Shown here piece after piece: positions 56,246 to 64,000 of a stretch of DNA of 64,000 bases. Each line of letters opens with the position of its first letter. Positions within the stretch are counted from its first letter, which is position 1. A model generated the notes under the pieces. That model had not been told where the DNA came from. It did no database searches and saw only the letters and a list, made by a program, of their open reading frames with translations. Source of the stretch: Micromonospora fulviviridis (GTDB taxonomy: Bacteria; Actinomycetota; Actinomycetes; Mycobacteriales; Micromonosporaceae); assembly GCF_014648395.1 (NCBI RefSeq), contig NZ_BMRA01000009.1:149744-213743 (forward strand). The letters run 5' to 3'. The position numbers were made by a program, and so were the translations under genes.

Positions 56246-57565
56246 ATGGCCGACGACCGCCCAGACACCGTCCGCTCGCCCCTGGACCGGGCCACCGAGC
56301 GGACCGGGCGGGCGCTGGCCCACGCCCGCGCCGAGGGGGGTGCGGCCGGCCGGCTGCGGCTGCGCCAGCTGGAGGTCACCGTGGTGATCGCCGTCCAGGC
56401 CGGGCTCGCCGCCGCGCTCGCCGCGCTGCTCGCCCAGCGCCTGCTCGGGCCCGGCGCCCACGTCTTCGCGCCCGCCGCCGCGGTCGGCACCATCGCCACG
56501 GCCATCGGCCAGCGGGCCCGGCGCACCTTCGAACTGCTGGTCGGGGTGGGGCTCGGCATCGTGGTCGGCGACGTGCTGCGCGCCCTGCTCGGCTCCGGGT
56601 CCTGGCAGACCGGACTGGTGGTCACCCTGGCCATCGCGACCGCGCTGCTGGTCGCCGGGCGCGGCGGCGCCCTGGTCGGCCAGGCCGGCGGTACCGCCGT
56701 GCTGATCGCCACCCTCGCCCCGGTCGAGCCCGGCCTGGAACTGCCCCGGATCTTCGACGCGCTGGTCGGCGGCCTGGTCGGCCTCTTCGTGGTGGCGTTG
56801 CTGCTGCCGGTCAACCCGCTGCGGGTGCTGGACCGGGCGACCGAGCCGATCGTCACCACGCTCACCACCGAGCTGGACGCCGTCGCCCGGGCGCTGACCA
56901 CCCGGGACGCCGACGCGGCGGTCCGGTCCCTGGAGCGGATGCGCGGGCTCGACGCCGACGTGGGGCGGCTCAACGAGGCGCTCAGCGGGGCCGAGGAGGT
57001 GGTCACCCTCGCCCCGGTCCGCTGGCGCCGCCGCGCCCATTTCCACCGGTACGCCGCCGCCGCGCAACACCTGGAGCGGGTGATCCTGTACGCCCGCTCG
57101 GTGGCCCGCCGCTCCGCCACCGCCCTCCAGTACGGCGAGCCGATCCCGCCGACGCTGGCCGACGCCGTGACCCGCCTCGGCCAGGCCGTCAGGGTGATGC
57201 GCCGGGAGTGCCGGGACGGCGAGGACCTGGCCGGCACCCGCCAGCTGGTCCGGGAGAGCGCCGAGCTGGCCGGGCGGGCCTGGGCGTGGGGCGTGCGTTC
57301 CTTCGGCGACGGGGTGATCACCGACCTGCGGACGGCGGACAGCGAGCTGCTGCGCGCGACCGGGTGCGACCCGGACGACGCCAACCGGATGGTGCGCCAG
57401 GCGGCCGGCGCGGGCGAGGCGGAACGGTGCCCGCCGCTGCGGGCGCACCTGCACCGGGCGGTCCGGCACACCCCGCGGTCCCGGCGGCGCACCCGGGTGG
57501 CCCGGCGCGCCGGCGGCCGTAGCGACCCGTTCCGCCCGCCGGCGCGCGCACCCCGCCCGGCCTGA
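56246..57565 (+). CDS. FUSC-family membrane protein
   Basis: The 439-residue protein has about five membrane segments in residues 45-195 (including HVFAPAAAVGTIATAIGQRARR and AGRGGALVGQAGGTAVLIATLAP) and a long helical cytoplasmic part, the pattern of half-size FUSC/aromatic acid exporter-like proteins. The C-terminus is arginine-rich. The exported compound, if any, is unknown. Confidence 0.83.
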   Translation: MADDRPDTVRSPLDRATERTGRALAHARAEGGAAGRLRLRQLEVTVVIAVQAGLAAALAALLAQRLLGPGAHVFAPAAAVGTIATAIGQRARRTFELLVGVGLGIVVGDVLRALLGSGSWQTGLVVTLAIATALLVAGRGGALVGQAGGTAVLIATLAPVEPGLELPRIFDALVGGLVGLFVVALLLPVNPLRVLDRATEPIVTTLTTELDAVARALTTRDADAAVRSLERMRGLDADVGRLNEALSGAEEVVTLAPVRWRRRAHFHRYAAAAQHLERVILYARSVARRSATALQYGEPIPPTLADAVTRLGQAVRVMRRECRDGEDLAGTRQLVRESAELAGRAWAWGVRSFGDGVITDLRTADSELLRATGCDPDDANRMVRQAAGAGEAERCPPLRAHLHRAVRHTPRSRRRTRVARRAGGRSDPFRPPARAPRPA

Positions 57566-57659
57566 GCCCGGCCTGGCGCCGGCGCGTGGGCGACGAACCG
57601 GAGCCACGGGCCGCGAACTGGCCCCTCCCAGGGCCGGGCCGGCTGGCTAGCGTCGGGCC

Positions 57660-58373
57660 ATGACCATCGACCGCGCAGAGCTGTCCCGGCGGTTCGCCGC
57701 GCTGACCACCGCCCACGTCGCCGACGCCTGCCTGCGGGCCGCCGTCCCGGTGCGCTGCGCCCCGGCCGGCGTCCGGCCGGTGCTGGCCGGCGGGCGGCTG
57801 GCCGGCCGGGTGCTGCCGGCCCGGCACGTCGGCAGCGTCGACATCTTCCTGGAGGCGATCGACCGGGCCGCCCCCGGCGACGTGCTGGTGGTGGACAACG
57901 ACGGGCGCACCGACGAGGCGTGCGTCGGCGACCTGGTGGTGCTGGAGGCGCGGGTCGCCGGCCTGGCCGGCCTGGTGGTGTGGGGCCTGCACCGCGACAC
58001 CGGTGACATCCGGTCGGTCGGGCTGCCGGTGTTCAGCCTGGGCGCGACCCCCACCGGGCCGCAGCGGCTGGACCCGCGGCCGGCCGAGGCGCTGGCCTCG
58101 GCGCGGGTCGGGTCGTGCACGGTCGATCCCGGCGACGTGGCCCTGGCCGACGAGGACGGGGTGCTCTTCGTGCCGGCCGGCCGGGTCGGCGAGCTGTTCG
58201 ACCTGGCGGAGTCCATCCGGGACACCGAGCGCCGGCAGGCCGACCGGATCCGGGCCGGCGAGCCGCTGCGGGCGCAGGTCGGGTTCGGGGCGTACCTGGC
58301 GGGCCGGGCCGAGAACCCGGCGCTGACGTTCCGGGAGCACCTGCGCGCGGTGGGCGGCGCCATCGAGGAGTGA
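57660..58373 (+). CDS. RraA-like / HMG aldolase family protein
   Basis: The 237-residue protein has the RraA fold blocks THVADACLRAA, DVLVVDNDGRTDEACVGDL and GLVVWGLHRDTGDI, the last holding the R-D pair used in class-II pyruvate aldolases. Members either split 4-hydroxy-4-methyl-2-oxoglutarate-like acids or inhibit RNase E. Because the R-D and G-D residues are present, an aldolase or decarboxylase activity is possible. Confidence 0.83.
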   Translation: MTIDRAELSRRFAALTTAHVADACLRAAVPVRCAPAGVRPVLAGGRLAGRVLPARHVGSVDIFLEAIDRAAPGDVLVVDNDGRTDEACVGDLVVLEARVAGLAGLVVWGLHRDTGDIRSVGLPVFSLGATPTGPQRLDPRPAEALASARVGSCTVDPGDVALADEDGVLFVPAGRVGELFDLAESIRDTERRQADRIRAGEPLRAQVGFGAYLAGRAENPALTFREHLRAVGGAIEE

Positions 58374-58386
58374 GGCCGGCCGGCGC

Positions 58387-59013
58387 TCAGGCGCCGCGGG
58401 CCCACAGGGCCAGGCGTACCCGGTTCGCGCTGTTGGTCTTGGTCATCAGGCTGGTGATGTGGGTCTTGACCGTGGTGACGCCGATGTGCAGCCGCTCGGC
58501 GATCTCGGTGTTGGACAGGCCCTCGGCCACCAGGTCCAGCACGTCCCGCTCGCGCGTGGTGAGGCCGTGCACCGGTCGGGGCGACCCGGCGCGCGCGTGC
58601 ACCGCCCGCTGGACCAGCCGCCGCAGCACCTCGGGGCTGAACGGGCTGTCCCCGGCGGCCGCCCGGCGTACGCCGTCGAGCAGGTCGGCGGGGGGCGCGT
58701 CCTTGAGCAGGAACCCGCAGGCGCCGGCGGTCAGCGCGGGGTAGAGGTGGTCGTCGTCGCCGAAGGTGGTGAGGACCAGCACCCGGGTGGCGGGACGGTC
58801 GGCGAGGATCCGGCTGGTCGCGGTGATCCCGTCGACGCCGGGCATCCGCAGGTCCATGACGACCACGTCGGGCAGCAGCCGCGCGGCGAGGGCGATCGCC
58901 TCCCGGCCGTTGTCGGCCTCGCCGACCACCTCCAGGTCGGGCTGGGCGTCGCAGAGCATGCGCAGGCCGGCGCGGATGAGGTGCTGGTCGTCGACCAGCA
59001 GGACGCGGATCAT
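58387..59013 (-). CDS. NarL-type response regulator
   Basis: The 208-residue regulator has a receiver domain with D54 (VVVMDLRMPGVDG) and K in FLLKDAPP, and a LuxR-type helix-turn-helix (LSNTEIAERLHIGVTTVKTHI). Its ATG overlaps the kinase stop by four bases. It is the last gene of a four-gene operon with two membrane proteins. Confidence 0.9.
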   Translation of the reverse strand: MIRVLLVDDQHLIRAGLRMLCDAQPDLEVVGEADNGREAIALAARLLPDVVVMDLRMPGVDGITATSRILADRPATRVLVLTTFGDDDHLYPALTAGACGFLLKDAPPADLLDGVRRAAAGDSPFSPEVLRRLVQRAVHARAGSPRPVHGLTTRERDVLDLVAEGLSNTEIAERLHIGVTTVKTHITSLMTKTNSANRVRLALWARGA

Positions 59014-60275
59014 GCCGGCTCCGGCGCGGGCGGGCCGGCCGGGCGCGGGCGGGGCGCGGCCGGCTCCGCCGGGCGGGCGGGCGAGTCGGGCGGGCCGTCC
59101 GACGCGACGCCCCCGGCGGGCAGGACCGTGCGGACCCGCCAGCCGGCACCGGTGGGGCCGGCCTCCAGCCGCCCGCCGAGCACCTCGACCCGCTCCCGCA
59201 TCCCGGTGAGCCCGTGGCCGCCGCCGGCCGGCACCGCGGCCGGCACCGATCCCCGGCCGTCGTCCGACACCTCCCAGTGCACGGCGCCGTCGACCACCGC
59301 CACGGCCAGCCGGGCCCGGGCCGCGGTGCCGGCGTGTTTGGCCACGTTGGTCAGTGCCTCCTGGGTCAGCCGCAGGACCGCCTGGCCCCGCACCGCGTCC
59401 AGCGACCCGACCCCCGGGTCGACGTCGGCCTCCACGGTGATCCCGGCCTGGCGGGCCCGGTCCACCGCCGCGTCGAGCGCCGCCGGGAGCGCCCCCGGCT
59501 CGATCGCGGTCAGCGCGGCGTCGCCGCGTACCCCGTCGGGGTCGCGCAGCACCGCGACCAGGCGGCGCAGGTCGTTCAGGGCCGCCGTCCCGGTGCCGTG
59601 CACGTCGTCGAAGACCTCGCTCACCCGCGGATCCAGGTCCGGCAGCACGTGCCGGGCCACCCCGACCCGCAGCACCATCGAGGCGACGTGGTGCGCGACC
59701 ACGTCGTGCAACTCGCGGGCGATGGCGCTGCGCTCGTCGGCGCGGGCGGCGCGGCTCTCCGACTCCCGCCGGCGCTGCTCCGCCGCGGCCCGCTCCTCCG
59801 CCTGCCGGGCCAGCTCCCGGGTGGTGCGGATGACGAGGCCGAGCAGCAGCGGGACGCCGACCTCCACGGTGAGGCCGAAGACGCCGGAGAGCAGCCGCCG
59901 GACCGGGTCGCCGATCGAGTCGGTCAGGTCGACCGCGGCCAGCAGCCCGGCGGCCAGCCAGATGGTCCGGGGCCGCCCGGCCCACATGGTCAGCTCCAGC
60001 AGCGCCCAGCTGGCCCCGACCTGGTTGATCGTCGTGTCGTCGACCAGCGGGAAGGCGACCGCCAGCAGCGCAGCCTGCGCCACCAGGTTCACCAGCGGCC
60101 GGCGGTGACAGGCCAGGGCGGTGCCGAACGCGACCAGGGCGAGCACCCACTGCGTGGTCGTCGGGGCGTGGTGGCCCCGGGCGCCGAAGACCAGGTACCC
60201 GAGGCCGCTGAGGTCGAGCAGCAGCATCCGCGCGAGCGTGTCGCGTGCGTCGAACAGGCGTCCCACCCAGCCCAC
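59010..60275 (-). CDS. Sensor histidine kinase (HisKA_3 type)
   Basis: The 421-residue kinase has about five hydrophobic segments to residue 150, a coiled coil, the phosphorylated H190 (AIARELHDVVAHH), and an HATPase with LTQEALTNVAKHAG and SDDGRGS. The C-terminal 35 residues are Pro/Ala-rich and probably disordered. It starts at a GTG, nine bases after the ABA4-like gene. Confidence 0.9.
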   Translation of the reverse strand: MGWVGRLFDARDTLARMLLLDLSGLGYLVFGARGHHAPTTTQWVLALVAFGTALACHRRPLVNLVAQAALLAVAFPLVDDTTINQVGASWALLELTMWAGRPRTIWLAAGLLAAVDLTDSIGDPVRRLLSGVFGLTVEVGVPLLLGLVIRTTRELARQAEERAAAEQRRRESESRAARADERSAIARELHDVVAHHVASMVLRVGVARHVLPDLDPRVSEVFDDVHGTGTAALNDLRRLVAVLRDPDGVRGDAALTAIEPGALPAALDAAVDRARQAGITVEADVDPGVGSLDAVRGQAVLRLTQEALTNVAKHAGTAARARLAVAVVDGAVHWEVSDDGRGSVPAAVPAGGGHGLTGMRERVEVLGGRLEAGPTGAGWRVRTVLPAGGVASDGPPDSPARPAEPAAPRPRPAGPPAPEPA

Positions 60276-60284
60276 GACGCCAGC

Positions 60285-60734
60285 CTAGGCGGTGCGCTCG
60301 GGAGCCGGGGGGCCCGCCGGCCGGGCCCAGCCGGTCCGCAGTCCGAGGTGGACGGCCAGGCCGAGCGGTCCGAGCAGGATGGTCAGCAGCAGCACCGGCG
60401 CCACGAGCGGCGCCGGCATGCCCCGCTCCCGGCTGTCCCGCCAGATCCACCGGCCCACGAACAGGTCGAACCCGATCATGTGGGCCCAGGCCGCCGCCGC
60501 GCCGTCCGCGCTGCCCAGCAGGTCGCGGACGCCGTCCAGGGTCGGCGCGGTGACCACCGGCAGCACCCGGCCGAGCGCCGGGAGGACCAGGACCGCGTAG
60601 ATCAGCAGGACCGGGAGCACGATCAGCGGCGAGCCGACGATCCGGGCGGTCCACGACCAGCGGGGCAGCAGGATCATCAGCGCCCAGAACGGTGCGGCGA
60701 CCGCGAAGGTCAGGGTGAACAGCGTCCCGGTCAT
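60285..60734 (-). CDS. ABA4-like membrane protein
   Basis: This 149-residue protein has four hydrophobic segments and the ABA4-type pattern: FWALMILLPRWSWT near the start, WAHMIGFDLFVGRWIWRDS in the middle, and LGPLGLAVHLGLR near the end. Plant ABA4 takes part in neoxanthin formation; bacterial members are uncharacterised. It overlaps the upstream membrane-protein gene by four bases and precedes the kinase gene. Confidence 0.8.
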   Translation of the reverse strand: MTGTLFTLTFAVAAPFWALMILLPRWSWTARIVGSPLIVLPVLLIYAVLVLPALGRVLPVVTAPTLDGVRDLLGSADGAAAAWAHMIGFDLFVGRWIWRDSRERGMPAPLVAPVLLLTILLGPLGLAVHLGLRTGWARPAGPPAPERTA

Positions 60735-61663
60735 GCGACCACCACCGCGTCCGCGCGGCGCTGCCCGCGGGCCAGCACCCCACCGGCGGCGGTCGCCGTC
60801 GCCGCCACCAGGGCCGCCGCGACGGCCAGGGTGAGCGCGTCGGGGCGCAGCAACGGCTGCCCGCGCAACGCCTGCCAGGTGAGCAGCAGCGTGGCAGCGC
60901 CGTACGCCGCGCCGGCGACGAGCAGCAGCCGGACCCGGGTCCGCTCGTCCAGCCGGGTGCCGAGGAAGCGGTTGAGGAGCATCGCCAGCAACGGCAGCGC
61001 CTGGAGGGCGTGCAGCCCGACGAAGTGTCCGATCCGCAGGTCGCCACCGGTGGTGCTCCAGCCCACCAGGGGCAGCCCCGGCCCGCCGTCCGCCACGCCG
61101 ACGCTGTGCGCCCCGCTGATCCCCTCGGCCGCCCCGTCGGGCGTACGGGTCACCATGGGGATGGCGACCAGCATGCCGAGCAGGGACAGGCCGAGGCCCA
61201 GCCGGACCGCGTGTCCGGCGACCCGGTCCGCAGTCGGCCGCAGCAGCGCCACGATCCCGATGACCAGCTGGGCGACGAAGAGCACCATGATCGCCGCGCC
61301 CATCGCCGAGAACAGGGCGCCGTTCAGCGGGGTGGTGCCGTTGTAGTGGCTGGTGGTGCCGCGCAGCACCTGGATGACGATGACCGCCATCTCGACCACC
61401 GACATGGCGACGATCACCGTGGCCGCCCACTCGGCGACGCGGCTGCGGCGCGGCAGCAGGGTGACCATCCAGGCGAGGGTGATGCCGTAGAGCACGAACG
61501 AGATGGCGAACTTCAGCGGCTTGAGCCAGATCGGCACGCCGGTGAGCACCCGCGGGTCGGCCAGCACGCCGACGGCCGCGACGACGGTGAGCGCCGCCAT
61601 CGCCGCGACGAAGAGCATCAGGGGGCGGTGCCAGCGCGCCGCCCGGTTCAGCACGGTAGTCAT
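60731..61663 (-). CDS. Polytopic membrane protein of unknown function
   Basis: The 310-residue protein has about seven or eight hydrophobic segments. Notable conserved-looking blocks are PIWLKPLKFAISFVLYG and IGHFVGLHALQALPL, the latter with histidines on a membrane helix. I do not recognise the family. It is the first gene of the operon that also encodes the ABA4-like protein and the two-component system, so it may belong to the sensing unit or be its regulated target. Confidence 0.7.
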   Translation of the reverse strand: MTTVLNRAARWHRPLMLFVAAMAALTVVAAVGVLADPRVLTGVPIWLKPLKFAISFVLYGITLAWMVTLLPRRSRVAEWAATVIVAMSVVEMAVIVIQVLRGTTSHYNGTTPLNGALFSAMGAAIMVLFVAQLVIGIVALLRPTADRVAGHAVRLGLGLSLLGMLVAIPMVTRTPDGAAEGISGAHSVGVADGGPGLPLVGWSTTGGDLRIGHFVGLHALQALPLLAMLLNRFLGTRLDERTRVRLLLVAGAAYGAATLLLTWQALRGQPLLRPDALTLAVAAALVAATATAAGGVLARGQRRADAVVVA

Positions 61664-61737
61664 GCCTGTAGATGCTGGTGGCCGGGCCGCCCCGTCGCGC
61701 CCGACCTGAAGCCCCGATGCCGGCCGCAGGTCCGAGA

Positions 61738-61767
61738 CGCCGCCTCCTACCCAGGGAGGAGGCGGCG
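61738..61767 (-). terminator. Hairpin terminator after the VOC gene
   Basis: An 11-bp stem (61738-61748 with 61757-61767) with an 8-base loop lies about 45 bases beyond the VOC stop codon, in the gap before the membrane-protein operon on the same strand. Confidence 0.6.
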
Positions 61768-61813
61768 GCGGGCGCCGGTCACCGCGGCCGGCGGGGCGCT
61801 CGCGGCCGCGCGC

Positions 61814-62215
61814 TCACGACCGGTCGGCCGGCAGGGGCTGGACGAGCTGGACGGGGTTGCCGTCCGGGTCGGCCGTCCAGGCGATGAGCAGCCGGTACAG
61901 CCAGACGTGCGGGGCGGCGAGCGCCGGCGCGCCCGCGGCGGTCAGCGTCGCGTACGCGGCCGCGGTGTCGTCGGTCCAGAGCACCACGGCGGCGCGCTGC
62001 CCGCTCGGCACCGGGTCGAGCCCATGGTCGTCCCGGGTCGACGCCACCGAGGCGATGCCGATCCGGTAGCCGTCCAGCGTCAGGTCGACGTGGATCGGCG
62101 GGCCGTCGGCGGGCACCCGGAAGGTCTCGGTGAAGCCCAGCCCGGCGTAGAAGGCGGCGGCCCGGGACACGTCCTCGCTGAACAGGATCACCTGCGGGGT
62201 GCGGAACATCGACAC
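61814..62215 (-). CDS. VOC/glyoxalase-like family protein
   Basis: The 133-residue protein is a single vicinal-oxygen-chelate domain: TPQVILFSEDVSRAAAFYAGLGF at the start and WTADPDGNPVQLVQPL at the end. Possible metal ligands are not all evident. Such proteins are dioxygenases, isomerases or antibiotic-binding proteins; the role here is open. Confidence 0.83.
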   Translation of the reverse strand: MSMFRTPQVILFSEDVSRAAAFYAGLGFTETFRVPADGPPIHVDLTLDGYRIGIASVASTRDDHGLDPVPSGQRAAVVLWTDDTAAAYATLTAAGAPALAAPHVWLYRLLIAWTADPDGNPVQLVQPLPADRS

Positions 62216-62231
62216 GGCCGGACCCTACCCG

Positions 62232-63425
62232 TCAGTCGGGCAGCCGGGGCATCTCGAACCCCGGGTCGCGGCCGAGGAGGACGCCGCGGGTCAGCGCCCG
62301 CGACCCGAACCGGTCCCGCACCGCGTCCACGGCGGCGTCCAGCGCGGGCCCCGGGTCGGGGGTGAACGGCAGGGTGAGCTGCACGTGCCCGTCGTCCAGG
62401 TTGCCGACGGCGACCCCGATCAGCGTGACGCCCCGGGTCTCGATCTCGGGCAGCGCGGCGCGCAGCAGCGACCGGGCGGCGGCCCGCAGCGGCGCGGTCT
62501 GCGCGGTCGGCTTGTCCAGGGTGTGCGCGCGGGTGGCGCGGGTGTAGTCGGCGAAACGCAGCCGCAGGGTCACGGTGCGGCCGGTGCGCCGGGCCGCCCG
62601 CAGCCGCCCGGTGACCCGGTCGACCAGCCCGGCCAGCACGGCGTCCAGCTCGGCGGGGGAGTGCGGCTCACGGCCCAGCGCGTGCTGGGCCCCCATCGAG
62701 GAGCGCCGCCGCCCGACCTGCACGGCGCGCGGGTCGCGGTTGTGGGCGAGGGCGTGCAGGTGGCGGCCGGCGCCCGCGCCGAGCAGCGACACCAGGGTCG
62801 GCTCGTCCAGCCGGGCCACCTGCCCGACCGTACGCAGGCCCCGCTCGCGCAGCTTCGCGGCGGTGACCGGGCCGACGCCCCACAGCCGCTCCACCGGCAG
62901 GGGGTGCAGGAAGGCCAGCTCGCCCTCCGGCGCGACGACCAGCAGGCCGTCCGGCTTGGCCACCCCGCTGGCCACCTTGGCGAGGAACTTGGTCCGGGCC
63001 ACCCCGACGGTGATCGGCAGGCCGACCTGCCGGCGGACCTCCCGGCGCAGCTCCGCCGCGATCCCGACGGGCGGACCGACCAGCCGGCGCAGCCCGCCCA
63101 CGTCGAGGAACGCCTCGTCGATGCTGAGCCCCTCGACCAGCGGGGTGGTCCGCCGGAAGATCTCGAACACCGCCCGGCTGGCCTCCGTGTAGGCGGCCAT
63201 CCGGGGCGGCACCACGACGGCGTCCGGGCAGAGCCGCCGGGCCTGCCGGCCGCCCATGGCGCTGCGCACCCCGCGCGCCTTCGCCTCGTAGCTGGCGGCG
63301 AGGACCACGCCGCCGCCGACGATCACCGGACGGCCGCGCAGCCGGGGATCGTCGCGCTGCTCGACCGAGGCGTAGAACGCGTCCAGGTCGGCGTGCAGGA
63401 TGGTGGCCTCGCTCGACACCAGCAC
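62232..63425 (-). CDS. dinB: DNA polymerase IV (Y-family)
   Basis: The 397-residue translesion polymerase has the catalytic blocks ILHADLDAFYASVEQ and GLSIDEAFLDVGGL, the helix-hairpin-helix LWGVGPVTAAKLRERG, and the little-finger domain. The C-terminal beta-clamp motif may be LTLPF (with the phenylalanine before TPD). The GTG at 63425 or a GTG two codons later is the start. A LexA-like box lies just before it. Confidence 0.93.
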   Translation of the reverse strand: MLVSSEATILHADLDAFYASVEQRDDPRLRGRPVIVGGGVVLAASYEAKARGVRSAMGGRQARRLCPDAVVVPPRMAAYTEASRAVFEIFRRTTPLVEGLSIDEAFLDVGGLRRLVGPPVGIAAELRREVRRQVGLPITVGVARTKFLAKVASGVAKPDGLLVVAPEGELAFLHPLPVERLWGVGPVTAAKLRERGLRTVGQVARLDEPTLVSLLGAGAGRHLHALAHNRDPRAVQVGRRRSSMGAQHALGREPHSPAELDAVLAGLVDRVTGRLRAARRTGRTVTLRLRFADYTRATRAHTLDKPTAQTAPLRAAARSLLRAALPEIETRGVTLIGVAVGNLDDGHVQLTLPFTPDPGPALDAAVDAVRDRFGSRALTRGVLLGRDPGFEMPRLPD

Positions 63426-63429
63426 ATGT

Positions 63430-63445
63430 TCGCACAGATGTTCGA
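63430..63445 (-). promoter_or_regulatory. LexA (SOS) box upstream of dinB
   Basis: The minus strand reads TCGAAC-ATCT-GTGCGA, one mismatch from the actinobacterial SOS consensus TCGAAC-N4-GTTCGA. It sits in the 32-base gap between the upstream gene and dinB, five bases from the start codon. Confidence 0.7.
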
Positions 63446-63457
63446 ACGCCGGGCCGG

Positions 63458-64000
63458 TCAGGGCATGCTGACCGCGAGTTTGCCCAGGGCGCCGGAGAAC
63501 TCCGTGAGGGCCCGGGGCACCTCGTCCAGGTCGTAGCGGCGGTCGACCGGCACCCGGACCCGGCCGGCCAGCACGTCGTCGGCGAGCCGGTCGAGCGTCC
63601 TCCGCTCCGGCCTGCCGAAGATCGAGACGGCCGCCGGGTGCTGGTCGGGGCCGAAGCCGATGGTGGAGGCCAGCCGCCCGCCGGCGGCGAGCAGCCCCGC
63701 CAGCGGCGCCCCGTCACCGGCCAGGTGCACCACCGCCGGGACGCCGTCCGGCGCGAGCGCCCGCACCTGCCCGGTCAGGTCGCCGGTGTAGTCGACCACC
63801 TCGGCGGCGCCCAGGTCCCGGACGAAGTCGGTGGCGGGGCCGGGGCGGGCGGTGGCGACGACCCGGGCGCCGGCCAGCCGGGCGTACTGCACGGCCAGCG
63901 CGCCGACGCCGCCGGTCGCCCCGGCCACGAGCACCGTGTCGTCCGGCCGGACGGCCAGCGCGTCGAGCGCGTCGAGGGCGGTGACTCCGGCCAGCCCCAG
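63458..64000 (-). CDS. MDR-family NADPH:quinone oxidoreductase-like protein, partial
   Basis: The C-terminal 180 residues are visible; the N-terminal part lies beyond the right edge. The NADPH site AGATGGVGALAVQYARLAGA and the late blocks FGPDQHPAAVSIFGRPE and YDLDEVPRALTEFSG fit zinc-free medium-chain dehydrogenases. The open frame continues without stop through the window end (LGLAGVTALDALDAL). It lies upstream of dinB on the same strand. Confidence 0.85.
   Translation of the reverse strand: MGLAGVTALDALDALAVRPDDTVLVAGATGGVGALAVQYARLAGARVVATARPGPATDFVRDLGAAEVVDYTGDLTGQVRALAPDGVPAVVHLAGDGAPLAGLLAAGGRLASTIGFGPDQHPAAVSIFGRPERRTLDRLADDVLAGRVRVPVDRRYDLDEVPRALTEFSGALGKLAVSMP

Overview
The window is very GC-rich with frequent GTG starts, short intergenic gaps and many start/stop overlaps. 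It reads as chromosomal DNA of a filamentous actinomycete, most likely a Micromonospora-like member of the Micromonosporaceae. That placement is an inference from composition and gene families; no rRNA or tRNA gene is present to fix it. I see no insertion sequence, prophage, CRISPR array or integrase.

Left part (0-16 kb): a secreted GH81 beta-1,3-glucanase with two C-terminal repeats and a promoter flanked by two identical LacI-type palindromes; an AsnB-like amidotransferase of the N-acetylglutaminylglutamine amide (osmolyte) type without its usual partner; a YciO-type protein, a Na+/H+ antiporter, a secreted S1 protease facing a small secreted cysteine protein; small-molecule and hypothetical genes; and a LacI regulator.

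16-30 kb: a divergent three-gene sugar ABC importer (MmsA/MmsB/ChvE type) whose first gene is preceded by a 9-codon upstream ORF ending in an ATGA overlap. It is followed by a single-chain 1819-residue acyl-CoA carboxylase with eukaryote-like domain order. Next come two oxidoreductase units carrying the same CTTGACC..CAAG palindromes around a MarR gene (one unit contains a frameshifted NAD(P)-binding gene), then a GAF-ANTAR protein divergent from a STAS protein that lacks the phosphorylatable serine.

30.5-41 kb: a leftward run of eight tightly packed genes (SDR, SDR, quinone oxidoreductase, FabG-like, MaoC, APH-like kinase, acyl-CoA dehydrogenase, MalY-like aminotransferase) divergent from a TetR gene with a 16-bp palindrome between them. 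The kinase/dehydrogenase pair matches the two halves of eukaryotic ACAD10/ACAD11, which points to phosphorylation-dependent breakdown of 4-hydroxyacyl-CoAs. A second TetR gene with an AidB-like dehydrogenase follows.

41-64 kb: a polar amino-acid ABC importer, a thioesterase, two NarL-type two-component systems (the second in one operon with two membrane proteins), a sirtuin with a desuccinylase-type motif, LtrA, hydrolases, a Bcr-type efflux pump, a lipid kinase, an L,D-transpeptidase, a FUSC membrane protein, an RraA-like protein, a DNA polymerase IV with a LexA-like box, and a dehydrogenase cut by the window edge.
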